The notes below the pieces were generated by a model. The model had not been told where the DNA came from. It searched no databases and was given only the letters and a program-made list of their open reading frames with translations. Positions 55,058 through 64,000 of a stretch of 64,000 bases of DNA are shown piece by piece; within the stretch, counting starts at the first letter, position 1, and each line of letters starts with the position of its first letter. The stretch lies in the NCBI GenBank assembly GCA_009823505.1, contig VZQC01007982.1, forward strand, positions 1,804,046 through 1,868,045, read 5' to 3'. Source of the DNA: Rhizomys pruinosus. Its lineage: Eukaryota > Chordata > Mammalia > Rodentia > Spalacidae. A program made the position numbers and the translations under genes.

Positions 55058-55580
55058 CAGACAGAATGTATATATTTTTTTATTGACCCAGAAAGTCAGT
55101 TTCACCCCATAGGATGTTGTCCTAAGGAAAAGATACCAAGTAGAATTAATAATGTATGGATTCATTAAGGTGCCACTACCTGTTTGTTGTTATTTTTTTC
55201 TAGACTCTTTTCTATATACCCCTATGCTTAGCAGGAAATTGGGTAGGGTTACATTCTTAGAGGGTAGTTTCCTGTTACGTATACTGGGAAAAATGCAGTG
55301 GAAAGACAGGATCTCTCTTCTGTTAAGGCTTACATTTGAGAGCAGTGGAACTATGAGCCACTTTAGCTACTGAGTTCTTAAAATATGGTTACTGTAACTG
55401 AAGAACTTAAAATCATAATTACACTTGAGTTGTCAAGTGGCTTGTGTAATGGCAAGACGCTGTTTGTTTTGTGCAGTCTGGACTATGTAGTTTCTCAGTA
55501 TGGTGTGTCTGACCAACTTTTATGTTGTGTATATTTCATGAGTTTGAACTGTTACATATGTCCATAATGATGAATTCAGG
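55058..55580. other. Polb intron, unique
   Basis: No gene or young repeat recognised. Confidence 0.4.
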
Positions 55581-55635
55581 TGCCTGTTGGGGCCAGAAGA
55601 AGTCGGTGGCATTAGATACCTGATTGGGATTACTT

Positions 55636-55821
55636 TGGGGGGGTTGAGGGGGGGGGTGGGGGGGCTTGTGGGGGGGGGGTGGGGGGGTTGGGGGTTGCTG
55701 GGGGGGTGGGGGTGCGGGGGTGGGCGGGGGGGGGAGGGGTGGGGGGGGGGGGGGGGGGGGGGGGGGGGCGGGGAGTGGGGCGGGGATGTGACGAGGGGCG
55801 GGGGGGGGTGGGGGGGGGGGG
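55636..55821. repeat. G-rich low-complexity tract (~185 bp)
   Basis: More than four-fifths G, with runs of up to about 28 G and only T, A or C singletons between them. Gives false proline/glycine-rich frames on both strands. Confidence 0.95.
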
Positions 55822-56201
55822 TTTTAAAAAATAGGTTGTGAAACAGTGATGTGGTGAAAACTGACCATCTGACCCAGGTCTCTATACATAAGAGCATGTT
55901 TGTTCTTAACAAATCTTCAAGATAATGACATACGAACTATCTTCAATGCCTTTCCACATCCTGTATGTAGGAAATGAATTATTAAGTAAAAAGTCATGTA
56001 AATGAAAATAACTATGCAGGTCTTAGGTTGGTAATACCTAAATGGTAATTTGAGATAGTAAGTATTATTCTGGTTTTCTCTTTTGCCGATTTCTCAAACT
56101 TAATCACAGGATGATTATTTTGCATTTCATTCTCACTATGTTTGAGGTGATTTGGCTAAGGCATGTCAATATAACTTTTGTATTTTTAATTTTCTCTATA
56201 G
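55822..56201 (+). other. Polb intron with splice acceptor
   Basis: Unique sequence leading to 'tttttaattttctctatag', a good polypyrimidine tract and AG (56200-56201) directly before the exon. Confidence 0.7.
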
Positions 56202-56276
56202 CCAGGAGTAGGAACAAAAATTGCTGAAAAGATTGATGAATTTTTAGCAACTGGAAAATTGCGTAAACTGGAAAAG
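56202..56276 (+). CDS. Polb: DNA polymerase beta, exon encoding residues 63-87
   Basis: A 75-bp, 25-codon internal exon bounded by ...CTATAG and GTAAAA. Its peptide starts PGVGTKIAEKIDEF and ends in TGKLRKLEK, identical to human POLB 63-87 as I recall it. Polymerase beta fills single-nucleotide gaps and removes the 5'-deoxyribose phosphate in base-excision repair in the nucleus. This exon covers the first helix-hairpin-helix motif (GVGTKIA) and Lys72, the Schiff-base nucleophile of the lyase reaction (codon AAG at 56229-56231); Lys68 is also present. Phase is 0 at both ends, which fits the preceding exon ending in Leu62. The gene runs on the plus strand, entering from the left and leaving the window on the right. 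Confidence 0.97.
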
Positions 56277-56408
56277 GTAAAAATTTAACTTATCTCTTTG
56301 TGTCTTTCCTTACGGCAACTGTAACATAGCAGAATAATTGATGTCCCTCTTTCTAGTGAGATTCACTTGAAAAAAGTGATTGTTGGGCTTTTTAGATTTA
56401 AGTATTCT

Positions 56409-56409
<1 letters not shown>

Positions 56410-56452
<43 letters not shown>
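56410..56452. repeat. (TTTA)n microsatellite
   Basis: About eleven TTTA units. Confidence 0.95.
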
Positions 56453-56475
56453 TTGTGTGTGTGTGTGTGTGCGCT

Positions 56476-56511
<36 letters not shown>

Positions 56512-56540
56512 TGTGTGTCTGTGTGTCTGTGTGTGTGTGT
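56453..56540. repeat. (GT)n microsatellite
   Basis: GT dinucleotides with GC and CT interruptions, continuing into a B3. Confidence 0.95.
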
Positions 56541-56683
56541 ACGCATGCCATGGCTCATGTACGGAGGACAGAGGACAAGTTGTGTGAGTTCGTTCTTTTA
56601 CCATGTAGTTCTGGGGACTGAACTCAGGTTGTCAGCTTGGAAGCAGGTGCTTTTAATGGATTAAGCAGTCTTACTGGCCTCCA
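56541..56683 (-). repeat. B3-type SINE
   Basis: Antisense: 'tacggaggacagaggacaag', 'ggggactgaactcaggttgt', end 'cttactggcctcc'. Confidence 0.7.
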
Positions 56684-56722
56684 CTGGTTATCTTTGTTTT
56701 TATTTATTATTAAAAATATTTT

Positions 56723-56940
56723 GGGGCTGGAGAGATGGTTCAGCAGTTAAGAGCACCGACTGCTCTTGCAGAGGACCCAGGTTCAATTCCCAGCACCCAC
56801 ATGGTGGCTGAGAACCATCTTTAACTCCAGTTCCAGGGGAATCCAACGCCCTCTTCTGACCTCGGCGTTGCACGACATGGGTGCACCAACGTACATACAG
56901 ATAGTACACTCATACACATAAAAAAAAATAAAATTAAAAA
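56723..56940 (+). repeat. B2 SINE
   Basis: 'ggggctggagagatggttca' to an A-rich tail. Confidence 0.95.
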
Positions 56941-56949
56941 AAATGTTTT

Positions 56950-57133
56950 AAAATTTTATTTATTTACTTAAATATTTATGTATTTATTTGTGTGTGTACA
57001 CAGCACACATATGGAGGTCAGATGATAACTTGGGGGAATCAGTTGTCTCCTACCCCGTGGATCGTGGGATCAAACTCATGTTATCAGGCTTGGTAGCAGG
57101 CACTTTTACCCATTGAACCATCTCATTGGCCTC
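56950..57133 (-). repeat. B3-type SINE
   Basis: Antisense: 'atatggaggtcagatgataa' to 'gaaccatctcattggcc'. Confidence 0.75.
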
Positions 57134-57262
57134 TAGTTGTCTTGGTTCTACTGATACTTAGCTTGATCATGTTTTATTTGGTGCACATTCTCCATATTTT
57201 CCTCAATATGCTGAAATATATAGAAATCTACAATCAGTAAGTATATGACTACTTTTTAAAAA

Positions 57263-57492
57263 TTATTTATTTTCTATGTGTATGAATGTACTGTCTGCAT
57301 GTAGGTTTGTACACCCGTGTCGTGCAATGCCACGGAGGTCAGAAGAGGGTGTCGGATTCCCCTGGAACTGGAGTTCTCCTGGAATTGGAGTTACAGACGG
57401 TTCTCAGCCACCATGTGGGTGCTGGGGATCGAACCCGGGTCCTCTGCAAGAGCAGTTGGTGCTCTTAAGCACTAGGCTATTTCTCCAGCCCC
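57263..57492 (-). repeat. B2 SINE with perfect duplication
   Basis: Antisense B2; atgactactttttaaaaa at about 57245-57262 and 57493-57510. Confidence 0.95.
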
Positions 57493-57786
57493 ATGACTAC
57501 TTTTTAAAAAATAAATGTTCCATATATGCTTGAAAATAGATTAATTTTGCACTTGTTATTCTATATATGTTCATTAAGAAAAGTTTAATTTTTTTTTCAC
57601 CTTTTCTATATTCTGTGTTGGTTTTTTCTAAGTTACTGAGAGAAATATATTTAAAATTTCCATTATGGTTATATAATTATACCTTTCATTTTGGTTCTGT
57701 TAGGTTTGGTTCTGTTATAGTTTTCTGAATAAAGTGTAATTTTTTTTTTTCCAGAGAGGAGGTTCTCTTATGTTGCTCAGGTTTGT

Positions 57787-57930
57787 CTTTTTTTTTGAGA
57801 CAGGGTTTCCCTGTAGCCCTAGCTCCCTGGAATTCACTGTAGACTAGAGGCTGGCCTTCATCTTACAGAGATCTGTCTGCTTCTGCCTTCCAAGTGCTGG
57901 GACTAAAGGCATGTGCCACCACACCTGGCT
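57787..57930 (-). repeat. B1 SINE
   Basis: Antisense; 'gagacagggtttccctgtag' to 'gccaccacacctggct'. Confidence 0.9.
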
Positions 57931-57945
57931 AGGTTGGTTTTAATT

Positions 57946-58155
57946 TTTTTGACTTATTTATATTTGTATGAATGTTTGCCTGTTTGTGAGTGCATTCATG
58001 CATACGATGCTTGCAGAGGCCAGAAGAGGCCATCACATGCGTTGGAACTGGAGTTGCAGATGGTTGTTAGTCACCATGTGGGTGCTGGGAACTGAACCCC
58101 GGCCCTCCGGAAGAGCAATCAGGGCTCTTAACCACTGAGCCATCTCTCCAGCCTT
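57946..58155 (-). repeat. B2/B3-type SINE
   Basis: Antisense; ends 'gagccatctctccagcc'. Confidence 0.85.
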
Positions 58156-58255
58156 CTTCAGGCTGGTCTTGAACTCCTGAACTCCAGTGATTTCCCAGCC
58201 TTCCTCTCTCTCCTAGGTGCTGGAACTTACAGGGGGGTAGCACTGTGCCTAACTG
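58156..58255 (-). repeat. Old B1/Alu-like SINE
   Basis: 'caggctggtcttgaactcct', then 'ggtgctggaacttacagggg'. Confidence 0.5.
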
Positions 58256-58390
58256 AATCATGCTTTTTGTACTCTGAAGGAACATACTTTCCCACTGGAA
58301 AGCTTATTCTTCATAAAATGAGTTTTCCCCAGTTTTAGTGTGACTGCAATAGATTTGGCAGTTACATGATACATTTTCATTCTTTTCTTT

Positions 58391-58645
58391 TCTTTTTTTT
58401 AAATTTTATTATTATTATTTATTTCTGTATGTGTATGAATGTACTGTCTGCATGCAAGTCTGTGCACCCGTGTCGTGCAATGCTGCGGAGGTCAGAAGAG
58501 GGTGTCAGACTCCCCTGGAGCTGGAGTTCTCCTGGAACTGGAATTTCAGACGGTTCTCGGCTGCCATGTGGGCGCTGGGGATCGAACCTGGGTCCTCTGC
58601 AAGAGTGGTCGGAGCTCTTAACCGCTAGGCCATCACTCCAGCCCC
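58391..58645 (-). repeat. B2 SINE
   Basis: Antisense, full length, with the local 'ctggagctggagttctcctgg' type duplication. Confidence 0.95.
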
Positions 58646-58702
58646 CATATGTATATACTTTTATCATTTGTGCTGTAACTTTTGTTTTGTTTTGTTTTGT
58701 TT

Positions 58703-59085
58703 TTGAGACAGTCTCCCGGTAGCCCCAGCTGCCATGGAACTTGCTGTGTAGACCAGAGAAGCCTCCATCTCTTAGAAATACACCAGCCTCTACCTCCCAA
58801 GTGCTGGGTTTAAAAGTGTGTGTTTTTTTAAAAATTTTTTTATTTATTTCTGTATGTATATGAATGTACTGTCTGCATGTAGGTTTGTGCACCCGTGTCA
58901 TGCAATGCCGCGGAGGTCAGAAGAGGGTGTCGGATTCCCCTGGAACTGGAGTTCTCCTGGAATTGGAGTTTCAGACTGTTCTTGGCTGCCATGTGGGTGC
59001 TGGGGATCGAACCCGGGTCCTCTGTAAGAGCGGTTGGTGCTAGGCCATCTCTCCAGCCCTAAAAGTGTGTCTTTTACACCTGGCC
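58703..59085 (-). repeat. B1 SINE split by a B2
   Basis: Antisense B1 at 58703-58821 and 59060-59085 ('ttttacacctggcc'). Confidence 0.85.
58822..59059 (-). repeat. B2 SINE nested in a B1
   Basis: Antisense B2; exact taaaagtgtgt at 58811-58821 and 59060-59070. About 15 bp are missing near its head ('ggttggtgctaggcc'). Confidence 0.95.
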
Positions 59086-59090
59086 CTGTT

Positions 59091-59249
59091 CCTTTTTTTT
59101 TTTTGTCTTTTCGAGACAGGGTCTCCCCTGTAGCCCCAGCTGTCCTGGAACTTGCTCTGTAGACCAGGCTGGCCTTGAACTCACAAAGATCCACCTGCTT
59201 CTGCCTCCCAAGTGCTAGGATTAAAGGCGTGTGCCACCACTCCTGGCTA
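59091..59249 (-). repeat. B1 SINE
   Basis: Antisense, full length, 'tttttgtcttttcgagacag' to 'gccaccactcctggct'. Confidence 0.95.
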
Positions 59250-59260
59250 CATTTTTTTTT

Positions 59261-59400
59261 TTTTTGACATGTTCTCACTCTATAGCGCACGTTTTCCTAG
59301 AACACATTATGTAGCCTAAACTGACTTTGAAATCATGTTAATTCTCTCCATCAGCCTCCTTAGTGTTGGGATTACGGATGTAAACTACCATGATTAGCTC
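59261..59400 (-). repeat. Old B1-like SINE
   Basis: Antisense; 'tagtgttgggattacggatg'. A further old B1 piece follows at about 59405-59500. Confidence 0.55.
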
Positions 59401-59564
59401 AAATGCAATATACTTTGAGGTAAAGTCTTGTTATGTAGCCCATGTTGTCCTTGAACTCAATGTCCTTCTGCCTTTGCCTTCTAAGTCCTGAGAAGACAAG
59501 GAGTCAGCACCTTAACCAGCAGGGTGTTATGTTTTTCCTACCTATTCTGTGTTTCTTTCTGAAG

Positions 59565-60083
59565 TATGTGTGTGTATATGTGTGTGTGGGTGTGGGTGGG
59601 TGCGTGCGCGCGCGCCAGAGGTTGACATTAGGTATCTTTCTCAACTACTCTCTGCCTTATTTTTTGAGATAGAGTTTAAATCCAGAGTTCAGCCAGTCTT
59701 AACTGCCAGGCTCTCAAGCCCCAGGCATCCTTCTATCTCTATCTCCCTAGCACCGAGATTACAGGCATGCACGGCTGTACCTGAATTAAAAAAATTTTAA
59801 TTTATTAATTTTATTTTATATGTATTAGTGTATAGCATGCATGTATGCAAGTGCACCATGCAATGCCCTTGGAGGTCAGAAAAGAGTGTTGGATCTCCTA
59901 GAACTGGAGTTAGATAGTTGTTAGCCGCCACGTGGGTGCTGGGAACCAAACCTAGGTCCTCAGCAAGAGAAGCCAGTGCTCTTAACAGCAGAACAATCTC
60001 TCCAGCCCCTCCCTGCATCTGACTTTTGTACATGGGTGCCGAGGATCAGACAAGCACTTTATGGACTGAGTCATCTCTCAGAC
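59565..60083 (-). repeat. B4-type SINE with GT-rich end, split by a B2
   Basis: GT/GC-rich tract (59567-59612), B1-like part to 59786, then interrupted; resumes at 60009-60083 ('gactgagtcatctctcagac'). Confidence 0.65.
59787..60008 (-). repeat. B2/B3-type SINE nested in a B4
   Basis: Antisense; T-rich start to 'aatctctccagcccc'. Confidence 0.85.
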
Positions 60084-60280
60084 ACTCTTTTCTTCTCTTG
60101 ACTCTTTGTGGAGTGACTGAGCATGTCTTTCTTTATTCTTCTATAAAAGTGTCATAAATTCCCATGGGGCCCCCACTCTGATTCAATCCTATTTCTCTGT
60201 CTTTCCAGAGTATTTTAAAAAGCATATGCGATATCCTATAATCTCATTCTTCATTTGATTTTAGTCAAAAGTTGAAGAAG
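60084..60280. other. Unique intronic stretch
   Basis: Nothing recognised. Confidence 0.4.
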
Positions 60281-60292
60281 AGTAAAGTTTCA

Positions 60293-60451
60293 TTTTTTTT
60301 TTTTTTTGGTCTTTTCCAGACGGGGTCTCCCTGTAGCCCCAGCTGTCCTGGAACTCACTCTGTAGACCAGGCTGGCCTTGAACTCACAAAGATCTGCCTG
60401 CCTCTGCATCCCAAGTGCTAGGATTAAAGGTGTGCACTAGCACGCCTGGCT
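60293..60451 (-). repeat. B1 SINE
   Basis: Antisense; flanked by aagtttcatt-type duplication. Confidence 0.95.
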
Positions 60452-60504
60452 AAGTTTCATTCTTAATATGTCAGAATGCATCTTTAAAAATTAATTTCTA
60501 TATT

Positions 60505-60724
60505 TTATTTATGTGTGTACACACGTGTGTAGATACATACATGTTTGTGTCCATGTTTGTGGGTGTGCAGTGCATGTATGAGCATCATGATGTGTATGTG
60601 GAGGTCAGAGGACAACTTTTGAGAGTCAGTTTTCTCTTTCCAATGTAGGTCCTCCTGGGTATTGAACTCAGATCATCAGGCTCAGCAGTGGGAGCCTTCA
60701 CCCACCAACACATCTCACCAGCCC
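60505..60724 (-). repeat. B3-type SINE
   Basis: Antisense; 'atgtggaggtcagaggacaa' to 'aacacatctcaccagccc'. Confidence 0.8.
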
Positions 60725-60736
60725 TAAAATACTTTC

Positions 60737-60880
60737 TCTTTTTAGATAGGCTTTCACTATGTAGCCTCACTAGCCTAGAATTTGCTATGTAGACTAGGCT
60801 GGCTTTGAACTCACAGAGAGCTGCCTGCTTCTGCCTCCTGAGTTCTGGAATTAAAAGCTTGTACCACCATGCACAGCTAA
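60737..60880 (-). repeat. B1 SINE, diverged
   Basis: 'taggctttcactatgtagcc' to 'gtaccaccatgcacagct'. Confidence 0.8.
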
Positions 60881-60906
60881 AAATTTATTTTAAAACATAT
60901 GATGAT

Positions 60907-61065
60907 AGCCAGGTGTGGTGGTACATACCTTTAGTTTGTTTAATCCCAGCACTCAGGGGGGAGTTAGAGGTGGGCAGGGAGTGGGGAATCTGTGAGATAA
61001 AGGACAGCCTGGTTTACATACACACTTCCAGGCTAGTCAGGCTACAAGAAAACTAAACTAAATCA
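60907..61065 (+). repeat. B1 SINE, diverged
   Basis: 'agccaggtgtggtggtacat' with an insertion 'gtttgttt' before 'aatcccagcactcagg'. Confidence 0.8.
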
Positions 61066-61770
61066 AGAAACCATATCCCATGATTAAATCTGAAAGCTTG
61101 GCAGTTCATTAATATTATTCCTACTCAGTTTTCAAATTCTTTTGACTCTCATTTAGTTTCCTCATTGGATCATGATCTAATGTTGCTCCATGAATTACAA
61201 GTATTAACATACCCTTAACGCTCTAGGTTCCCCTCCATTTCTTCTTTTTCTTTTTTCTTTTTCTTTTTTTGAGCATAGCTATCAAGGAATTGGGTAATTT
61301 GTTGCCTGGTTTCCCAGCCTGCACTTTCCTGATTTCATTCTTACTTATCAGTCAACGTGCTCCCATTTCCTCTGTTACCTGTAAATTAGCAGTTAGAACG
61401 GGAGACTTGATTTGATTAAGATGGCTTTTCACGAATATCCGGTAGGTTATTTTGTGTGAGTCTCTCAGGAAGCTCACAGTGTCTGCTTTTCTTTTCCTAC
61501 TCTTTTTATGGTATTAGCTGACATTAGTCATTATTACTTTGATGTATTAATTCATTAGGGGATAGAAAATGTGGAGATATTATGATTGTATTGTTCTTTC
61601 TTCATTCATCAGCAGGAATACGTCTACAAAGAAAAACTTCTCCTCCTTGCCTAGTTGGTTATGAAGCAGTAAGGCAAGACAAATGCTTAATTCTTCCACT
61701 TTGTCAGTTTTCAAAAGTAGCAGTTTTGTTCTTCAGCATCTTCCAAAGTCAAGTTAAAAAATAAAACTGA

Positions 61771-61985
61771 GGGGCTAGAGAGATGGCTCAGCGGTTAAGA
61801 GCACCAACTGCTCTTGCAGAGGAACTGGGTTCGATTCCTAGCACCCGCATGGCGGCGGCTAGAACCATCTTTAACTCCAGTTCCAGGGGAATCCGATGCC
61901 CTCTTCTGACCTCTGTGGCATTGCATGATATGGGTGCACCAACCTACATGCAGACAGCACACTCATACACATAAAAAATAAAAAA
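61771..61985 (+). repeat. B2 SINE
   Basis: 'ggggctagagagatggctca' to an A-rich tail; the next B1 follows within 5 bp. Confidence 0.95.
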
Positions 61986-61990
61986 ATAAA

Positions 61991-62160
61991 GCTGAGCGTG
62001 GTGGCGCACGCCTTTAATCCTAGCACTTGGGAGGCAGAGGCAGGCAGATCTTTGTGAGTTCAAGGCCAGCCTGGTCTACAGAGCGAGTTCCAGGACAGCT
62101 GGGGCTACAGGGAGACCCTGTCTCAAAAAAAACCAAAAAAAAAAAAAAAGATTAAAAAAA
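61991..62160 (+). repeat. B1 SINE
   Basis: 'ctgagcgtggtggcgcacgc' to poly(A); nearly consensus, so probably young. Confidence 0.95.
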
Positions 62161-62398
62161 TAAACTGCTATTATGTAGTTCAATTCCAATATAGTATAAT
62201 TCCATTCTTATTTGTATATAAACCATCCATGCTTGTCCAGCATAATGGTTTACTTATTCCCTGAATTGGTTTGACTTCTTTTCGTTTTCATCTGTCTTGT
62301 GACATTTCCTGCTTTGACTTGGAATCAGTCACTTCAAGGGGTCCTGGTTTCTTTTAGTGAGAGGTAATATTTAATTACAGTTTTATTCCTTTATTTTG

Positions 62399-62556
62399 TG
62401 ATGGATGGCACACGCTACAGTGCGCGTATGGAGGTTGGAGGATGACTTGTGGGAATTAGTTGGCTTTCTCCTTCCACCTGTGGGTCTCAGGTGTGGAACT
62501 CAGGTTATCAGTCTTGGTGGCAAGTGCTTTTAGGTGCTGAGCCATTTCCATGGCCC
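62399..62556 (-). repeat. B3-type SINE
   Basis: Antisense; 'gtatggaggttggaggatga' to 'gctgagccatttccatggcc'. Confidence 0.75.
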
Positions 62557-62934
62557 AGGCAAACAGTGTTTGAGAAATAGCACAATCCAGGTGCCTGAGG
62601 CCACTTTGTTTTTGAATTACTCATTGTTTTTCACCTTTTCAGTAAGCAGAGCCAGAAAAATAGATTGAAAGAAAAAGATAGATCATAAGTTCATTCTGTT
62701 GTTTTCAGCTGAATTCAAGGTTTAGAGTTTTTCTTAACTGTCCCCATTCTATCACACCAAGACTTCTGGTTTTGACACCTACCACATATCTTATCAGATA
62801 TCCTCATACTGTATGTACCTAATTATTTAGGATTTTCTTCCCTTTTTTATTCATATAGTCTACTGGGTTTGTTCAGTTAATTCACTTTGGAAATTTCTTT
62901 GCATTTATGTTGCCAATAAGATGGCAGAGTATAT

Positions 62935-63275
62935 TTATTATTTTTTCTCATCACTGTGGTAAAACACTCAGCAAGAAGCAACTTAAGGGAGCGGCAGTTT
63001 ATTGTGGCTCACAGTTCGAGGGGATACAGTCCATACTGGTGCCGAAAGGCTGGCAGCAGGAGGCTCTGTGTGTGGCCAGTGGCTTCTCACATCTCAGTGG
63101 AACAGGAAGCAGAGCTGTGATATAACTCCCGAGGCTCCACCCCCTTATGACCCAGCTGTTCCAGCTAGGGCCCACTTCCTAAAGGTTCCACAATCCAAAT
63201 AGCACCATCAATCAACTGGTATTAAATGTTCAAACAAATGACTCTGGGGACATTTGACATTCAAACCAGAGCATG
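62935..63275 (-). repeat. MaLR-like LTR, family uncertain
   Basis: Antisense; 'actgtggtaaaacactcagc', 'cagtttattgtggctcacag', 'gacattcaaaccagagca'. Similar in plan to 14873-15230 and 40611-40975. Confidence 0.5.
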
Positions 63276-63645
63276 TAGCTTAAATAGATTTATTTACGTA
63301 AACCTGACTTTAATATTTAGGAATTACTTATGATTTTCTTATCATGTAACATATTTCCATGGTGCCCCATCTCCCACAAAACCTGCCTCTTATTTCTGTT
63401 TCTCCTACTTTATTTGCTTTCTCTCCTTACAGGAAACAATTGAAATAATTTTATGCTTTGTCTTTCTATTATTTATTTTGGTATAGGAAAAGCTCATACC
63501 CTCTTGCCTTTTCTTAGATAAAATGTTGACATACAGTGAGAGTTAGTATTAACAGGCAGTGTGACAGAATCTATAATCACTTGGGAGATGGGTGTCCGGG
63601 CATGCCTCAGAGAGCAATATTTTGATTATGTTAAATGATGAGTGT

Positions 63646-63895
63646 GGGGCTGGAGAGATGGCCTAGCGGTTAAGAGCGCCGACCGCTCTTACAGAGGACC
63701 TGGGTTCGATCCCCAGCACCCACATGGCGGCCGAGAGCGGTCTGAAACTCCAATTCCAGGAGAACTCCAGTTCCAGGGGAATCCGAGACCCTCTTCTGAC
63801 CTCCACGGCATTGCACGACACGGGTGCACAGACTTGCATGCAGACAGTACATTCATACACATACAGAAATAAATAAAAAAATTAATAAAAAAAAT
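63646..63895 (+). repeat. B2 SINE with perfect 15-bp duplication
   Basis: Full B2; ttaaatgatgagtgt at 63631-63645 and 63896-63910. Confidence 0.95.
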
Positions 63896-64000
63896 TTAAA
63901 TGATGAGTGTGATGATTTTTTTTTTTTTTTATTTTTTTTTATTCGGGATATCCCTTGTGCCTTACCTTTCCTTGTAATCAATCTTTTGACCAGCGGTGCC

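Larger units (their letters stand above)
56277..63980 (+). other. Polb: Polb intron, SINE-rich
   Basis: 7.7 kb after the exon with no further Polb exon found (the next one should begin with residues IRQDDTSSS). More than half is SINE. Unique gaps: 57134-57244, 57511-57786, 58256-58390, 61066-61770, 62161-62398, 62557-62934, 63276-63630. Confidence 0.8.

Noticed and set aside
55520..55912. Proline-rich frame on the minus strand and glycine-rich frame on the plus strand
   Set aside because: Direct translation of the poly-G tract.
61582..61764. Possible next Polb exon near 'gaagcagtaaggcaagac'
   Set aside because: It does not translate to the expected residues after Lys87 in any frame and lacks a matching acceptor.

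Overview
The window is nuclear DNA from a muroid rodent. SINE heads of B1, B2, B3 and B4 type cover it on both strands, together with rodent MT-type MaLR LTRs, a rodent ERVL provirus and L1 fragments. The B2 consensus here has an extra GC-rich middle (about 190-200 bp before the tail) and the B1 copies end in a 'ctggggctacaggga' type tail. Both differ from the Mus versions as I remember them, so I lean towards a non-Mus, probably cricetid, species; this is inference. Almost all open reading frames in the window are SINE or microsatellite translations, not genes.

Layout. 1-1.6 kb: unique DNA and B4 SINEs. 1.58-8.13 kb: a complete ERVL provirus on the minus strand. It has two 468/469-bp LTRs, a 5-bp target duplication, a tRNA-Leu-type primer site, an open gag, a TGA, then pol in the same frame (protease, RT, RNase H, integrase, dUTPase), and no env. 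8.1-19.9 kb: unique DNA, SINEs, a solo MT LTR, a full-length retrotransposed 5S rRNA copy with poly(A) and 16-bp duplications, a 66-bp minisatellite and a large CAGACA/GA tract. 19.9-22.0 kb and 29.6-31.8 kb: two copies of one retrotransposed unit, the second joined to an L1 endonuclease fragment. 22.4-28.2 kb: the largest low-repeat stretch, containing a poly-G-flanked assembly gap. 31.8-36.9 kb: SINEs and simple repeats.

36.9-48.3 kb: a 1.36-kb block is repeated in tandem, then a 4-kb block is repeated again with heavy, read-error-like corruption. I think this is mostly false duplication by the assembler. 48.6-52.3 kb: a broken L1 with recognisable ORF1 and the front part of ORF2. 50.5-55.1 kb again looks like poorly polished consensus.

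53.85 and 56.20 kb: the only host protein-coding gene I can identify, DNA polymerase beta (Polb, plus strand). The exon at 56,202-56,276 is perfect and carries the lyase lysine (human Lys72). The preceding exon at about 53,853-53,937 is recognisable but full of small insertions, as expected if the consensus is bad there. 56.3-64 kb is SINE-packed Polb intron. I did not find Polb exons 1-2 or any exon of Ikbkb, the neighbour upstream of POLB in human.

I see no CRISPR array, operon or prokaryotic system. The most notable biology is the young, apparently coding-competent ERVL provirus and the 5S rRNA retrocopy. The most notable technical result is the corrupted tandem duplication reaching into Polb.
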